Source: Pristionchus mayeri (Eukaryota; Nematoda; Chromadorea; Rhabditida; Neodiplogasteridae). Taken from it: a stretch of DNA of 64,000 nucleotides. The position numbers were made by a program, and so were the translations under genes. Positions 20,245 to 32,727 of this stretch are shown here, piece after piece (the stretch's first letter is position 1; each line of letters begins with the position of its first letter). The stretch is from the NCBI GenBank assembly GCA_036245805.1, contig BTRK01000005.1, positions 17,150,984 to 17,214,983 of the forward strand, given 5' to 3'. Below the pieces are notes generated by a model that was not told the DNA's origin, made no database searches, and worked only from the letters and a program-made list of their open reading frames with translations.

Positions 20245-21818
20245 ATGAAGAGACCCGCACCAGCCGATGATGAGCTTCAGTCACGTATTAAATTGCCGAA
20301 GATCGATCAAGAGTCAATACCGTCCTCCTTGTCCAGCCTTGAGAGCTTGCCCATGGAACTTGCTTGGGGCATATTCGAGTTTGTGCCCGATGCTGCACTC
20401 GATCTTCGATTGGTTACTTTGTTACATATGTAATTCGAAATTTAGACTTGTTAATTGTGATATGAAACCACTTCATTCTTTGAGGTATCACATGCGATCA
20501 AGTATTATGTGGACCAATTGGCAATGCAAGCAGTACATGTCCCTGTTGTTGATATATTCAAGATGATCAGCCGCGAAAAGGTGGGCTAACAGTAGTTACT
20601 AAATGTAATATGAACACTGTGTGCGATGGATTTGACATTTAGAGTTCGGCCTCAACCGTCACAATTGACGTCATCGATCATGCCCCCCTATCAGCGTTGG
20701 GTTGCAAACTTCGATCTGCAAAATTTGAAGCTCTTAAGTTCTCCGATTTTCAAAAACGAAGCTACGGAATCGGCACGTGTGCATATGTGAGATTGTAAGA
20801 ATTGCTATAAATGTTATCTAAATAATTTGAGCGGTTTGAATGGGAGAAAGCTGATGTGGAGATTCATTCAAGTGCTATTAAGTGCATTATAAGTTATCTG
20901 GGCGTGAAAGTTAGAAAGGCCGAATGGCAATGATTTCGACAGCTTCAAGAAGATTCTGCGAAATGTGCAGATTGATCAACTTCACATTTCCGTCGTCGAA
21001 ATTTCGGATGCGCAAATGTTGGTACATTTTTCAGAATAATAATTTTAATTTTTTTAAAATTTTCACATTTCTTTGCAGCGCTAAACTTCTAGAGTTTTTG
21101 GAAAGGCGAAAGGTTCTCCAGCTCACTCTATCCGTGTCCATAGTCACTGCTCCCGACCCAGGCGAGAACTACCGACTAATCGTGTATTTCGTAGCATCTC
21201 AGACGTGTAGAAATGAATACCTGCTTTTCAAAATTTCAAAGAACAGATACCAAACAATAGAATATAATGTGCAATAGTGCAAATATACTTATACGATTTT
21301 TCAACAAACATTTTGCGTGATTTAGCGGTAAGAGTTAGTTCGTTGCACATTCATCAAAGAAAATGTGAACTGGGCGGCGAATATCCCTACTTATTCGGCC
21401 TTCACGATGCTAATTGGGAATTGATTGTTATGGACATGTTTTCTCGGAGGATGGACGCACTTAGAATTACTAATCTGGATTTTCCCAATTATATTCCAGC
21501 TACACGAGCCGATAGCCTTGCTGAGGTATCCGATTAACTTCGTGGAACAGTTTTATAGGCTGAATTTATCAATTCGCAATTATAGAATCTAGTGAAGCTA
21601 GACAAGAAAGTGTGGTTCGAAGCTATTGGATGTTCAGTGGGTCTTCCACTTCGTGATATCGTCATTAATGCATATCTAATTCGTGGTAGGTTTTGAATCG
21701 ATATTTAAATGGACAATTTACTTTTGCAGTTTCTCCAACATTTGTTTGGCACAAAACACTCAGAACACTATTAAGAAAAACACTATTAAGCACAGGTCAA
21801 GAGAGAATGACCAGTTAG
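20245..21818 (+). CDS. F-box protein, divergent nematode family
   Basis: Exon 1 starts MKRPAPADDELQSR directly behind a CATTCCAG acceptor and has the F-box LESLPMELAWGIFEFVPDAA with DLRLV. Later exons: about 20494-20579 (KYYVDQLAMQAVHVPVVDIF), 20642-20787, about 20924-21020 (FKKILRNVQIDQLHISVVEI), 21081-21170, about 21300-21525 (YLFGLHDANWELIVMDMFSR, LDALRITNL-like repeat), 21586-21687 and 21730-21818 ending at TAG. F-box proteins recruit substrates to SCF ubiquitin ligases through SKP1. The long variable C-terminal part with GLHDxxW...EMFSR-like motif matches a family I associate with Pristionchus. Exon boundaries in the middle are approximate. Confidence 0.75.
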
Positions 21819-22044
21819 AATAAATTTAAAATATATTTGCATACAATACCGAGCTAAATATAATAAGTAAAAAGATCCTCCGATTTGGAATTTTTCTCAC
21901 CATGATGATCCCACTCAGGATTCCTGAGAATTACTAAGTGTTCAATTAGTGTTGTTGCTATCAATATCTCGATAGACGGTAAATATAAATTGTAATTACA
22001 TGTGGATCGTGTTTCTCGTTGACTCGTAATTGAATTTCGTGTAA

Positions 22045-23055
22045 CAATGTTGCACATATGACGCCGGTTGCGTAAGAATCGAACAATCTTCTGATGGGTC
22101 TGGCACATCAATTTTTCGAAAACTTGTGGAAAGGGGTTATCGAGGGTGCTGATCATCAAGGTCTACTTCATTTTGCACCAACTCTACCGGTTGAGCCAGG
22201 CTGCATGTAGGCTGCATGTACATTTCTGTTAATAACACCGAAACCGAATGAGGTATCAGCTTCAAACTTGAACAGTGATACAATAAGCGCCCGTGGAAGC
22301 CAAATGTGAATATTTTGAAATATGTTAATCTTATGAAATTTCGGATCTCGAATATAAGGCTAGACGTAACAGCGAGACTTGTATAGGGAGATGCGTCATG
22401 ATCTGGGGATCATTTTTCTTATGCTATGTATGGGATTAAGACTAAGCACTTTTTTGCTACGCTTACTTTTCAGACGTCATTTTCTCATTTTATGAGCGGC
22501 CAATGCAGAATTAGAATGAGTTTCATTCATAACGTTGATTCAATCTATCCGAACAAAGGAATTCAATCTCATTTCTCACTCGCATAGCGGTTTCCGCGGC
22601 ACAGAATTGGACATTGCTTCATAAAATTGAGCGTAGCAAAAAAGTGCTTAGTCTTAATTCCATACATAGCATACGAAAAATGATCCCCAGATCATGACGC
22701 ATCTCCCTATACAAGTCTCGCTGTTACGTCTAGCCTTATATTCGAGATCCGAAATTTCATAAGATTAACATATTTCAAAATATTCAAATTTGGCTTCCAC
22801 GGGCTCACATGTAGCTTATTATATCACTGTTCAAGTTTGAAGCTGATACCTCATTCGGTTTTGGTATTATTAACAGAAATGTACATGCAACCTACATGCA
22901 GCCTGGCTCAACCGGTCGAGTTGGTGCAAAATGAAGTAGACCATGATGATCAGCACCCTCGACAACCCCTTTCCACAAGTTTTCGAAAAATTGATGTGCC
23001 AGACCTTGTTCGATTCTTACGAAACCGGCATCATATTACACAATTTGCGCATGAA
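22045..23055. repeat. Foldback repeat 1, arms about 410 bp
   Basis: The stretch 22045-22463 recurs as its reverse complement at 22631-23055 with about 95 percent identity by eye. The spacer (about 165 bp) is unrelated. Short frames on both arms mirror each other and are not genes. No target-site duplication could be fixed because the outer ends are frayed. Confidence 0.85.
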
Positions 23056-23149
23056 AATCCGAACAGAACATAGAATAAAGGCCCATACATGTTATCAAGG
23101 GAGATGAATTAGCTGGAAAATATGGCATCCATGCAAATCCTATACACTA

Positions 23150-23300
23150 CTTCCAACCAGTTGTTGGGGGTACGCGCCAACAACAGGTCATAGCGCTTAC
23201 GCCCTCTCTAACTGGTTAACCAGTCGTCATCTAGTTGTTGACCAGTTGGTAGCCAGTGCCCTGATCAGTTGTTGGAGCGTTCCTCAGCAACTGGCTGGAA
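23150..23300. repeat. Cluster of CAGTTGTTG / CAACAACTG words
   Basis: CCAGTTGTTG, CTAGTTGTTG and TCAGTTGTTG and their complements occur at least eight times in 150 bp in both orientations. Degenerate short repeat; no gene. Confidence 0.5.
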
Positions 23301-23506
23301 GAACCCAGAGAAGAGCAATGTGACTCGAACGATGCGAGTATGCATCCATAATCAAATGCAGAAGACAAGTAAGTGACATAATTTTGCATTTATTAGCATG
23401 ACTCATATGTTAGCAATGCATTATTCAGCATCTCATTCCATCGTGCATCCTTAATCAGTTCGCAATTATCAACCTATTTGCAAGTTAGTAGCACAAATTG
23501 AAGACA

Positions 23507-25234
23507 AACGCTAGAAGTTTATTTTTATTTATTTATCACATCAGGCAGTAGTGCTCAGGTGAGGATGGGGCCATATTCTTCATAGGCTGCGCTCCACCAA
23601 TGGGGTCCGATGGCTCTCCTGAGGTCATCACGCCATCGAGTCTTGGGATGGCCTTGAGGGCGTGCACGATTGTAGGGCGTCCACACAGTAGTCGCACGCG
23701 TCCAGTGGTTGACACGCATCTCCCGTAACTTCAGCGCCCATTTTGCTTTGCATTTGAGGGCCTCCTTATTCCAGTCGCGTACTCCAGTGATCTCCCGCAG
23801 TCTCTCATTTCTCATTCGGTCCTTGAGAGTCACTCCGACCATTCTCCGCTCCATCTTCCTTAGTGTGACGTCAAGACGCTCCTTGTCACTTGATCGTAGA
23901 GCCCACGTCTCACTCCCGTAGAGCACGGTAGATTTGACGCAGCTGTCGAAGAGACGCCTCTTTGTCTTCATGGGGAGAATGCGGCTGGCGAGTAGATGAG
24001 AAAGCTTGCTCCATGCAGCCCAACCCAATCGAATTCGGTGTTCCAGTTCGGCAGAGGGATCAAGGGGGAGAGAGATCTTCCCGCCAAGATAGGTGGCTGA
24101 ATCAGCGAAGCAGAACACTTGATTGTTGATTACGATGGGCGATCGAGTGGTGGTGCAGGATGTGAGGAGGACTTCTTGGAAGCATTCACTTCCAGTCCGA
24201 CTCGAGAGCAGGCCTCTACCAGCTTCCTTAGCATGTTCTCCATTTCGGGACGGTTCTTGGCAATGAGGGCGACATCATCGGCGTACTCCAGATGACAGAG
24301 AGGTCTTCCATCAATCCGAAGTCCGCAGTCCTCCCAGTCGATGTCGTCCATTGCGAGGCGGAGGACAGAGTTGAAGAGACGTGGGGACAGAGTGTCACCC
24401 TGCCGTACTCCTCTCTTCACTTGCACGGGGACCACATCTTCGTCCACTCTGATGAGGGTCGAAGACGACTCATAGAGCCGCCGAAGAAGGTGAACGAGAG
24501 TAGGGTGCACTCCAGCCTTCCAGAGAGCCTGCCAGACGGCACTCCACTCAACTGTATCGAAGGCCTTGGTGAAATCGACGAAACCAAGATACAGGGGGAT
24601 ACTGTATTCATGCGTCCTTTCTGCGAGTTGCTTAATGGCGTGTAAGTTGTCGAGAGTCGAGTGCCCCTTGCGGAATCCAGATTGGGTGAGGGACTCGGAC
24701 TCATCGAGTGACACTTCGATTCTTTTCATGATCACCCGAGTGATACTCTTCAGGGTGACTGTCAGGAGGGAAATGGGCCTGTAGTTGCTGATGTTGGTAG
24801 TGTCTCCTTTCTTATGCAGTAAGGAGACGACAGCTTCAACGAGGCCTTCGGGGACAGTATCACCTGCCACAAGGTGGTTCAGAAGATCGGCCAATGGCTG
24901 TGCAAGGAATTCACGTGATAGGCTGAGCATATCAGGAAGGACCTTGTCAGAACCAGGGGAATGGCCACTCTTGAGGTAAGAAAGAGCATCACGACACTCA
25001 TCAGCCAAGAAGGGTGGAAGGGGCTCGGCAGAGGGAGGAACGGCAAGAGGGAGGACGACAACGGACGTGTAGAGAGTATTGTAGAAACGCTGGACTTCGC
25101 TCGTGGTCGCTTGCTGGGAGAGCGCGCCAGAGACGGGGTCGGGGACGAGAAGACGCTTCCGGGTTGAGTGTAGATCTCTCAGTGCACGAACGATGCTTCT
25201 TCCCATGATGGCTGCATTCTAGAACGCTAGAAGT
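23507..25234 (-). mobile_element. 5'-truncated RTE-type LINE with 12-bp target-site duplication
   Basis: The element (23519-25222) is bounded by AACGCTAGAAGT at 23507-23518 and 25223-25234. On its coding strand it ends in an A-rich ATAAATA tail, as RTE elements do. It contains reverse transcriptase but no endonuclease, so 5' truncation during target-primed reverse transcription is the simple reading. The good duplication means the insertion is fairly young. Confidence 0.9.
23555..25206 (-). pseudogene. LINE reverse transcriptase, frameshifted
   Basis: First frame (24130-25206) runs from LLHKKGDTTNISNYRPISLL through GFRKGHSTLDN, FVDFTKAFDTVEW, RGVRQGDTLSPRLFN and the catalytic LEYADDVALI to VNASKK. 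The second frame (to 23555) gives SATYLGGKISLPLD, LLYGSETWALRS-like thumb and C-terminal region and ends YGPILT. The two join if one base is missing near 24165-24175. No APE endonuclease. Not functional in cis. Confidence 0.9.
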
Positions 25235-25239
25235 GGCTA

Positions 25240-25625
25240 GGAGAAAATGAATTCCCTACTGTTAGTGCTCGTTACATGCTTTTTTCTTGCATCGGTGTGC
25301 GTTATATTGATTGTCAAAAAGAGTCAAGAAACGTTACCATGGTCTCCATTCAATGATTGCTCTCACAATCTACTGCTAAACCACTCGTGGCCCAGTTATT
25401 GCACCAGATAGAGGTAACATTCTTGCAAAGAAGATAGGAATCTCTTCTTTCCACGTGATATTCTCATATTTTTATTTATCTGCAACGATAGATCGAGTGA
25501 ATATGCATATTCATTTAACAGAATTCCACCAATCACAATCAACGAAATGGACATTTGCGCAAAACAGTAGATGCAGTCCAACGTGTAAACATCATATAAC
25601 GATTAGTTGTTCCCTGCTGATACAC
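25240..25625. other. Short gene-free gap
   Basis: Nothing recognised between the LINE and the next foldback repeat. Confidence 0.4.
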
Positions 25626-25627
25626 AC

Positions 25628-27630
25628 TATATGAGAGGAATCGCGAGAGAATCGACCATGCCGCGGCGGTAGGAAAAAATGTATCCTATCTGGCAACAAA
25701 TTTACGAACAAATACTTCAAATGATGCTCTTTCAAACTGCGTCGTCAGAATTGTGATAACTGTCGTCATCGTCGAGATACAGAAGGCTAAACTTGGCACT
25801 ATCACTTTTCGACAGTCAAATCGCGCTCACTTAAATGATCATATCTCCATTTAAAATAAAGATAGAATGCCGTTCTTTGTTTCAAATGAAAGCTACCATC
25901 ATGCTCTGCAATCTTATCGAGACGATATCATTCCTGGTCTTCATCATGGTGCAGGGCGGTCGGGCGGACCAAAAGTGTCGTAACTTTGGAAATCAGAAAA
26001 AGATCATGGGTTATCATGCTTAAGTTGTAGTGCATATATGTGCCTACTTTCTCGCCGAAAATTATCCAAATCGGAATATAAACAAAAAAAACGGGCTCAC
26101 TCATGTACGGCGACCCCAAAATGTGTTCAGGACAAGAGTACTTCCGTAACTTCAATTGCCCTCATTTGGGCTCAAAATCGTTCAAAAACTTCCAAAACAA
26201 AATTATAAGTGTCTTCCCCCCATATTGTAACACTTCCATTGGTCATAAATGGTCAACTGACCGAAAATTTGAAAATCGGTATTTTGACCAATTTCAGCAT
26301 GCGCTATGGACCCAAACGCATAAAATGGGTTCTATATAATGTAAATACATTCTTCGAAACAGCTCGAAGAAAAATGGCTCCTGAAAAGAGGATATTTCGC
26401 CTGAAGAATCCTAGGAAAGACGCAAAACTGTGCCGCTATTCAAAATAGACGTACAAACTCGGATCATGGATATAAATGTAGAACACGATGAACTAAACAT
26501 TTCATCTGAAGAAAGTGAGTCTTTATCTTTTCGTTGAAGCGTGCTACAGAGCCTGGAAGTTCGTTAGAAATAGGCAAGATTCCCCCGAGAGCGTGTGCTC
26601 TAACCGTCTGGCGCTCTCGCCCTCTGACCTCCCTCTCCCTCTATTTAGCGCTCCCCCCGCGGACATCTCTCGTCGGTTTTGGCCAACTTCTAGGTTCTGT
26701 AGCACGCTTCAACGAAAAGATAAAGACTCACTTGCTTCAGATGAAATGTTTAGCTCATCGTGTTCTACATTTCTATCCATGAGCCGAGTCTCTACGTCTA
26801 TTTTGACCAGAGGCACAGTTTTGCGTCTTTCCTGGGATTCTTCAGGCGAAATATCCTCTTTTCAGGAGCCCTTTTTCTTCGAGCTGTTTCGAAGAATGTA
26901 TTTACATTATATAGAACCCATTTTATGCGTTTGGGTCCATAGCGTATGCTGAAATTGGTCAAAATACCGATTTTCAAATTTTCGGTCAGTTGACCATTTA
27001 TGACCAATGGAAGTGTTATAATATGGGGGGAAGACACTTATAATTTTGTTTTGGAAGTTTTTGAACGATTTTGAGCCCAAATGAGGGCAATTGAAGTTAC
27101 GGAAGTACTCTTGTCCTGAACACATTTTGGGGTCGCCGTACATGAGTGAGCCCGTTTTTTTGTTTATATTCCGATTTGGATAATTTTCGGCGAGAAAGTA
27201 GGCACATATATGTACTACAACTTAAGCATGATAACCCATGATCTTTTTCTGATTTCCAAAGTTACGACACTTTTGGTCCGCCCGACCGCCCTGCACCATG
27301 ATGAAGACCAGGATTGATATCGTCTCGATAAGATTGCAGAGCATGATGGTAGCTTTCATTTGAAACAAAGAACGGCATTCTATCTTTATTTTAAATGGAG
27401 ATATGATCATTTAAGTGAGCGCGATTTGACTGTCGAAAAGTGATAGTGCCAAGTTTGGCCTTCTGTATCTCGACGATGACGCCAGTTATCACAATTCTGA
27501 CGACGCGGTTTGAAAGAGCATCATTTGAAGTACTTAAAACCAAAATTATAACGGAATCGAGCAAACTTGAATCCTACCGCCGCTGACCCCCTTCAAATGG
27601 TCGATTCTCTCGCGATTCGCCTCATATGTT
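25628..27630. repeat. Foldback repeat 2, a 2-kb palindrome
   Basis: Arms 25628-26560 and about 26690-27630 are reverse complements (mostly above 90 percent, with one arm-specific replacement near 25675-25710 / 27535-27580). The spacer is only about 130 bp and GC-rich. Outer ends read ATATGAG(A)GGAATCGCGAG. Shorter remnants of the same ends occur near 18.7 and 19.5 kb. No transposase, so non-autonomous. Confidence 0.9.
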
Positions 27631-27939
27631 AAATTGTGCGATCCAACCTTCTGTTTAGTTCGACCATAGCATAATCGCCCGATCCACTGCGAACCACGGG
27701 CGAATTTTCTATCTCAGAGATAGGTAGCGGAGTTACCAAGCTTCTACGAACTCTCTATAAAATATCAACAAATATTAATAAACAAACTGCGAATACAAAT
27801 CGATTTGTAAATTATGTACGATATTCCGATTGCTATGCATGCTCCAACAAATATGCATACGACAGCGATTACAACGATTGGAGGAGATTCGGAGGAGTTC
27901 TTATGAGGAGCATTTCCTCCTTCTGAGAATGAACAATTA

Positions 27940-30900
27940 TCATCTACTATTTAAGGCACTTGCTCGGATGAGAACAAAACAATTGTGTGGAATCAACTTC
28001 AGCACGTTTAACGACATTATCTTTAATAGCTCACCTTTCCACGGCTCCAATTCGAAAAACGTAGGCATCCCTACCAACGAAACGTTGTCGTCTTTGTAAA
28101 TTTCGAACCAAGATTTGTGAAATCTCGACAGAAACGACCATCCATTCTCTTCCTTCACTGGTAACCATTCCTGTTCCGGTTGTCCAACCAACATCTCAAA
28201 TAGTTCGAAATGATCATCTCGGGCAACAAGGAAGAGACCAGAGCAATTGGCCTTTAGCAATACTCCAACCTGAAACATGTATGCCGTAAACTTTCTTCAA
28301 ATATCAACCAGAAATAATTAGAAGAATGTCATCCCAAACAAGTTTCAAATCGACAAAGTGCACACAAATGAAGTATACATCACCTCATTTCTTTGACGCC
28401 ATTTTGAGATTGACCAATGCTCGCACTCTCCACAATTTGAGGACAACTCCAAGTCGTAGTTTGAGTTCTCGTCACCGCCTCGGAGATACAGTTCATCCTT
28501 GACTGTTGCTACATATACCATAAACTGAAAGCTTTTTTGACTGGCGCGTTCGTTTCGACTGAGATTTTGATAGTATGTCCCCATTCGAAATACAAGATCA
28601 TTACACGAAAAAGATTTCAGAAATTTCCAGGAGAAAATTTTTTACGACCAAAAAATAGGTGTTGGTTGGTTTGTCCGTCCGGGTACCGTAACCCTGGTGT
28701 GGCGTTGGAGCAGATGTTGTGTCAGACTCATGATTTCATCAGAAGATCGAAGGAAAACATCAATGCCGTACTCCTACAGTAACAGAAAGCTACAGTAATC
28801 CGTAGCCATGGGTCAGACGCTGGGTCAGATTCATGATTTCGTCTGCGGATTGTTTCAAAAACGCGTGAAAACCATTATTTTGCAGGCATTTTGCAGCATC
28901 CAAATGGGATTATTTTCTAAATATTCATGGAACTTTACCATAGGCGTAGTTGCCCACTATTGCATACCTTATCATAAACTGAAAGCTTTTTTGTCTGGGG
29001 CGCTCGTTTGGAGCGAGATTTTGAAAGTATGTCCCCATCCGGAATACAAGATCTTTACACGAAAAATATTCCAGAAATTTCCAGAAGGAATTTTTTTACG
29101 ACCCAAAAATAGGTGTTGGTCACTTTGTCCGTCCGGGTACCGTAACCTGACAGTGGCGTTGGAGCAGATGTTGTGTCAGACTCATGAGTTCATCAGAAGA
29201 TCAAAACAAAACGTTAATACCGTACCACTACCGTAACCGAAAGCTACCGTAACCCAGTTCGGTGGGTCCGACGCTGGGTCATATTTATGATTTCATCGTA
29301 GGATGGATGCAAATCAGAAATATCGCGCTCTTATCGTAATCTAAAGGTACCGTAGCTCGTTGGGCTGTGTCAGATGCTGGGTCAGATACATGATTCCGTT
29401 GTTCAATCAATGCAAATAGTCGATACCGTACTACAGCCCTAATCTCTAGCGAGTGGCGTGGCGAGAGATCAGTGATTTTGACGGCATTTTTTCTATCAAA
29501 TATGTTCTCTTATTCTCAAAAATTGACTTGAACACATCCTAAATTTTAGAGAGACGTAGTTGTCCAATAGTTTTGAGACAATAAGATCTAATGATCTACA
29601 CATCGAAGGCTCCAGGAACGTTTCCTCAAGAATTTGCATCGGATAATGTATAAATGTGCATCACATGGTCAAATTTTTTGGTTATGGAGTTTCGAATAGC
29701 TCGGAAACCTGTGATTGGTTCGATCCAGAAGTGAGTGAATTCACTACGGTCGTCAGCCACAATTCGAAGAGTTCCATTCTCATATGAGCTCAGAAATCCA
29801 ATGGAATCGCTTAGAAAAGACCACGACCCGTCAACATTCTTGAAGGCTCGCCAATGCCCCCCGTCAGCATCATTGGCGAGCTGGACATCGTAATCAATCC
29901 CAATTCGGATATATTGCAACGTGCATTGGGACTTGATAGTGAACTAAAAATAATGAGTGCGCATTTAAACCATAAACAACGGGAGCATCACCTGATCAAT
30001 GGGTTCCATCCCGTGCTCCTTTCCTATTATCCACTGCGCGCATTGATCACGGTGAAGTGCATCGTTCTCTCCAACGAATCCAACTCCAATTTGACCGTTT
30101 CGAACTAGAATTCCGTGTTTCGTCCTCATAGTTTTGATTCCGTGAATTTCTTTGGAAGAGTCCAATTCTGAACGAATAAAGTTTTTTTAAGCAAAATGAA
30201 TACATGCACACCTTCTAGCGATTCGATCGTGAATTTACCCGCTTTTAGGCGATCTGTTATAGTAATGACAGATGCATTCTTGAGTGCGTGCAAGTAGCCC
30301 CCTTCCTCACTTAGGAAGGACCAAGATCCGTCGGCAATCGCGATTGGCGCCCAAGATTGGCCGGGTTCCGGGTCGATTAGGAACTGCTGACTTGAAGACG
30401 CGTCCACTAGTCCATCCTTGTTGTCGTACAGATATTTGTTGAACATACCTTCCGAACAGTCTGATGTGATACTGATCTGTAAGACAAATTGTAATCATAA
30501 TTATGCCGCTCGGTAATTATAAATATATTTTGAAACACCACGGACAAAAATCATTTTCAGCACGTCATCGATATGAAAATTGAGCTAATTACATATAACC
30601 GGAAAATTGGACTTCGATATACCATTGATCGCATGCGGTCGGCCCGAGAGACGATTTCTCTTCGATTGCCTTGCTCGAAGGACGATTTGGAAGAAATGTT
30701 CCAGTTTGGGACTTGAGAAAATACTTTCCAGAAATTTCTCCCGCCAGACTACTGACCACAGTCGATGTTCTCTAGAAGAAGAAAATATACTTCTAGCAAA
30801 AACATAAAATATAATATCGAAAGTGTAACCTCTTCAGCCTCTTCGGATGCTGATGGTATGTAACTGAAAAGCGTGTTTTGATAAATTGGACGAGAAGTTA

Positions 30901-30982
30901 CATTTGAAACCACTCACATTCTTCCGATGCGAATTCCACGTTCCTCAGTTGGCCTTTCAATTCGTGACGAACTGGAGCGAAC
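27940..30982 (-). CDS. Protein with beta-trefoil (fascin/ricin-fold-like) repeats
   Basis: Minus-strand exons: 30918-30982, 30830-30863, 30600-30771 (GKYFLKSQTGTFLPN), 30212-30476 (GSWSFLSEEGGYLHAL), 29992-30167 (GIKTMRTKHGILVRNGQIG), 29709-29934 (GSWSFLSDSIGFLSSYENG, FWIEPI), 28384-28524 (DELYLRGGDENSNYDL) and 27940-28269 (GWSFLSRFHKSWFEIY, FELEPW). Recurrent G/N-W-S-F-L-S and F-x-(I/L)-E-P motifs are what fascin-like trefoils show. No signal peptide or membrane segment in the part seen; the 5' end is not established. Fascins bundle actin, but with such divergence the function is open. Two copies of an interspersed repeat occupy the intron between 28.5 and 29.5 kb. Confidence 0.55.
28525..29480. 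repeat. Two tandem copies of an interspersed repeat (third copy at 40.7 kb)
   Basis: Copy 1 about 28521-28860 and copy 2 about 28976-29470 share AAACTGAAAGCTTTTTTG at the start, then GCGAGATTTTG..AGTATGTCCCC, CAGAAATTTCCAG, AAAAATAGGTGTTGG, GTCCGTCCGGGTACCG and repeated GGTCAGA..CATGATTTC words. A third copy lies at 40685-41185. No coding capacity. Confidence 0.75.
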
Positions 30983-31009
30983 CTTGATATTATCATTTTA
31001 AGAATTTGA

Positions 31010-31780
31010 ATTTCGTTCAATAACCTTCCCATAGAGCCAAAGATTAATACTTCTTAGTTGTAAAGCTTCAAAACTCACTTCAATTAGAAAAACGCCGCTT
31101 ATCGGCTAATAGGAGAAAGGCTAATAGCTGGCGCATTCCTGGGAAGAAAGAGGTGTTACTGCAGTGTGAACATAAATATTAAAATAATGATTTTGGTGGT
31201 AATGATTGAAATTAGTTCGATTACTCTCAGTCCGAGAATAATTCACTGAACGGCATGTTGCGTGGAGATCGCTGGCAGCGATAACGATAATTGAGCGCTA
31301 CCGAGAAGAAGTTCTGGCGAATGCTGATTAGAATCTATTTTCTTGTCAACCAAACGAGAATTCGCGGACCAGCGACGAGGTATGTCATAAAATGTGTATT
31401 GATAGAAAAAAAATAAGCCGGCCTTTCTTCTAGATCAGCAGAGCACAAATCTCTCTAAACTAGGGATGAGCTCACGAGGGCGTCCGCGTGGCGGCGAACC
31501 CAATGAACAACAACGATTTAGATTTTATAAAATAAAAGAAAAACATGAATGAGAGGAATGCATGAGTAAGCTTTACCTCAGCAAACGCCTTGCAGCCCCT
31601 CGTGACATTCATGGGACCCGTCAGAGAATACCCCGCTGAGAGACGACTGCTATGGTAAAATTTAATTCATGAACGCTCGACTTATTAACAGTGAATACTT
31701 CAGTTTTTTAAAAATATTTTATAACATGCGATACAATTATTACACGGTGATTCACAATCAAAACACGAATTTAAAAAAAA
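31010..31780. other. Gene-free stretch with one AT-hook-like mini frame
   Basis: At 31466-31552 a short plus-strand frame starts MSSRGRPRGGEP, an AT-hook-like RGRPRG, but has no recognised continuation. The rest shows no gene. The part from 31650 on matches 38.73-38.86 kb and belongs to the duplicated eIF5A debris. Confidence 0.3.
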
Positions 31781-31786
31781 ATCAAC

Positions 31787-32314
31787 CTTCTGGCAGCATA
31801 ACATTCTCCACATTCGTCTCCTCATCGAACAAATTGAGACTACCATACCTCGTGATGTTTATCAACAGAAAAAAATCGTCAAATTCTAAGTTTCGTTCAA
31901 AATATATGTGCAAAATTGTTGTATGTGGCATTGCAATAGAGTAGTTGATTTTGGCTTACAACAGAAAAACTACATCCTCAACAGATAATCTTTGAACTCC
32001 ACAAAAGGAACGGAGACACTGTAGCACTCGTAGATATAGATTTCTCTTTTCTCTCCAGTGAATACGTTCAATCCCGCTATATATTTCTTTAAAAAATTAT
32101 CAACAAAAATAGAGTATTCCTGGCGACTCTTCTCTTTTGTTTTTGTAATTCATGTTCTACGATACATTGCTGTTCCTGATCGTGTTGCTTGGCTGAACAA
32201 ATCACTTTTACATCACTCTCTTCATCATAAGTTGACGATTCCTTCTTCCCTCAGTACTCTGAAAAATGGCATCATGAGTCAGGAAGGCTTCTAAAATTTG
32301 ATCGCCGAGAACAC
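31787..32314 (-). pseudogene. eIF5A-like exon remnants (exons 3, 4 and, displaced, 5)
   Basis: 31982-32086 (105 bp) encodes KYIAGLNVFTGEKREIYIY, and 31787-31865 encodes GSLNLFDEETNVENVMLPEG, both close to exons 3 and 4 of the intact gene at 42.3-43.8 kb. The exon 3 donor is TTGAGG instead of GTGAGA and the exon 4 acceptor is TTTCTG instead of TTTCAG, so both splice sites are lost. At about 32213-32314 an exon 5-like piece (GVLGDQILEAFLTHD) lies upstream rather than downstream, so at least two broken copies or a rearrangement are present. Confidence 0.8.
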
Positions 32315-32727
32315 CTGTAGATGAATCAGCGAAATGTCTCACTCCTTTACTCCCCCCCCCCCCCCCATCACTCAAGCCATACAGAGCCATTCTATTCACT
32401 GTGTGAGCTACTTCATCAAACATTACTACATCAAACATCATTACACATTCAAAATTCACAAACTATATGAATTTTATCACGTACGATTGAGTAATATTGA
32501 TAATACAATTCACATGAACGACGATGATTGTAATATGTTGGAATTCCATGCTCTTTCGGTAATGTTAATGGATAGTGCGCACTCTGAAAAAAATCAATAG
32601 AATATGTGAGTACACTAAATCATCGTTTTACAGTATAATTACTTGCGAAATGAATGAGTTTCCGATGAGCAAGTGCAGCTTTTGTTACATATAATGTCAC
32701 ACACTTTTTATAAAAATAACTCACACT

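Noticed and set aside
21854..23073. Frames 21854-22159 (minus) and 22837-23073 (plus) as related genes.
   Set aside because: They are the two arms of foldback repeat 1 and mirror each other.
24292..25208. Several plus-strand frames over the LINE at 24-25 kb.
   Set aside because: Antisense shadows of the reverse transcriptase frame.
25835..27410. Paired frames such as MIISPFKIKIECRS on opposite strands as a duplicated gene.
   Set aside because: They are the arms of the 2-kb palindrome; no splice sites or family similarity.
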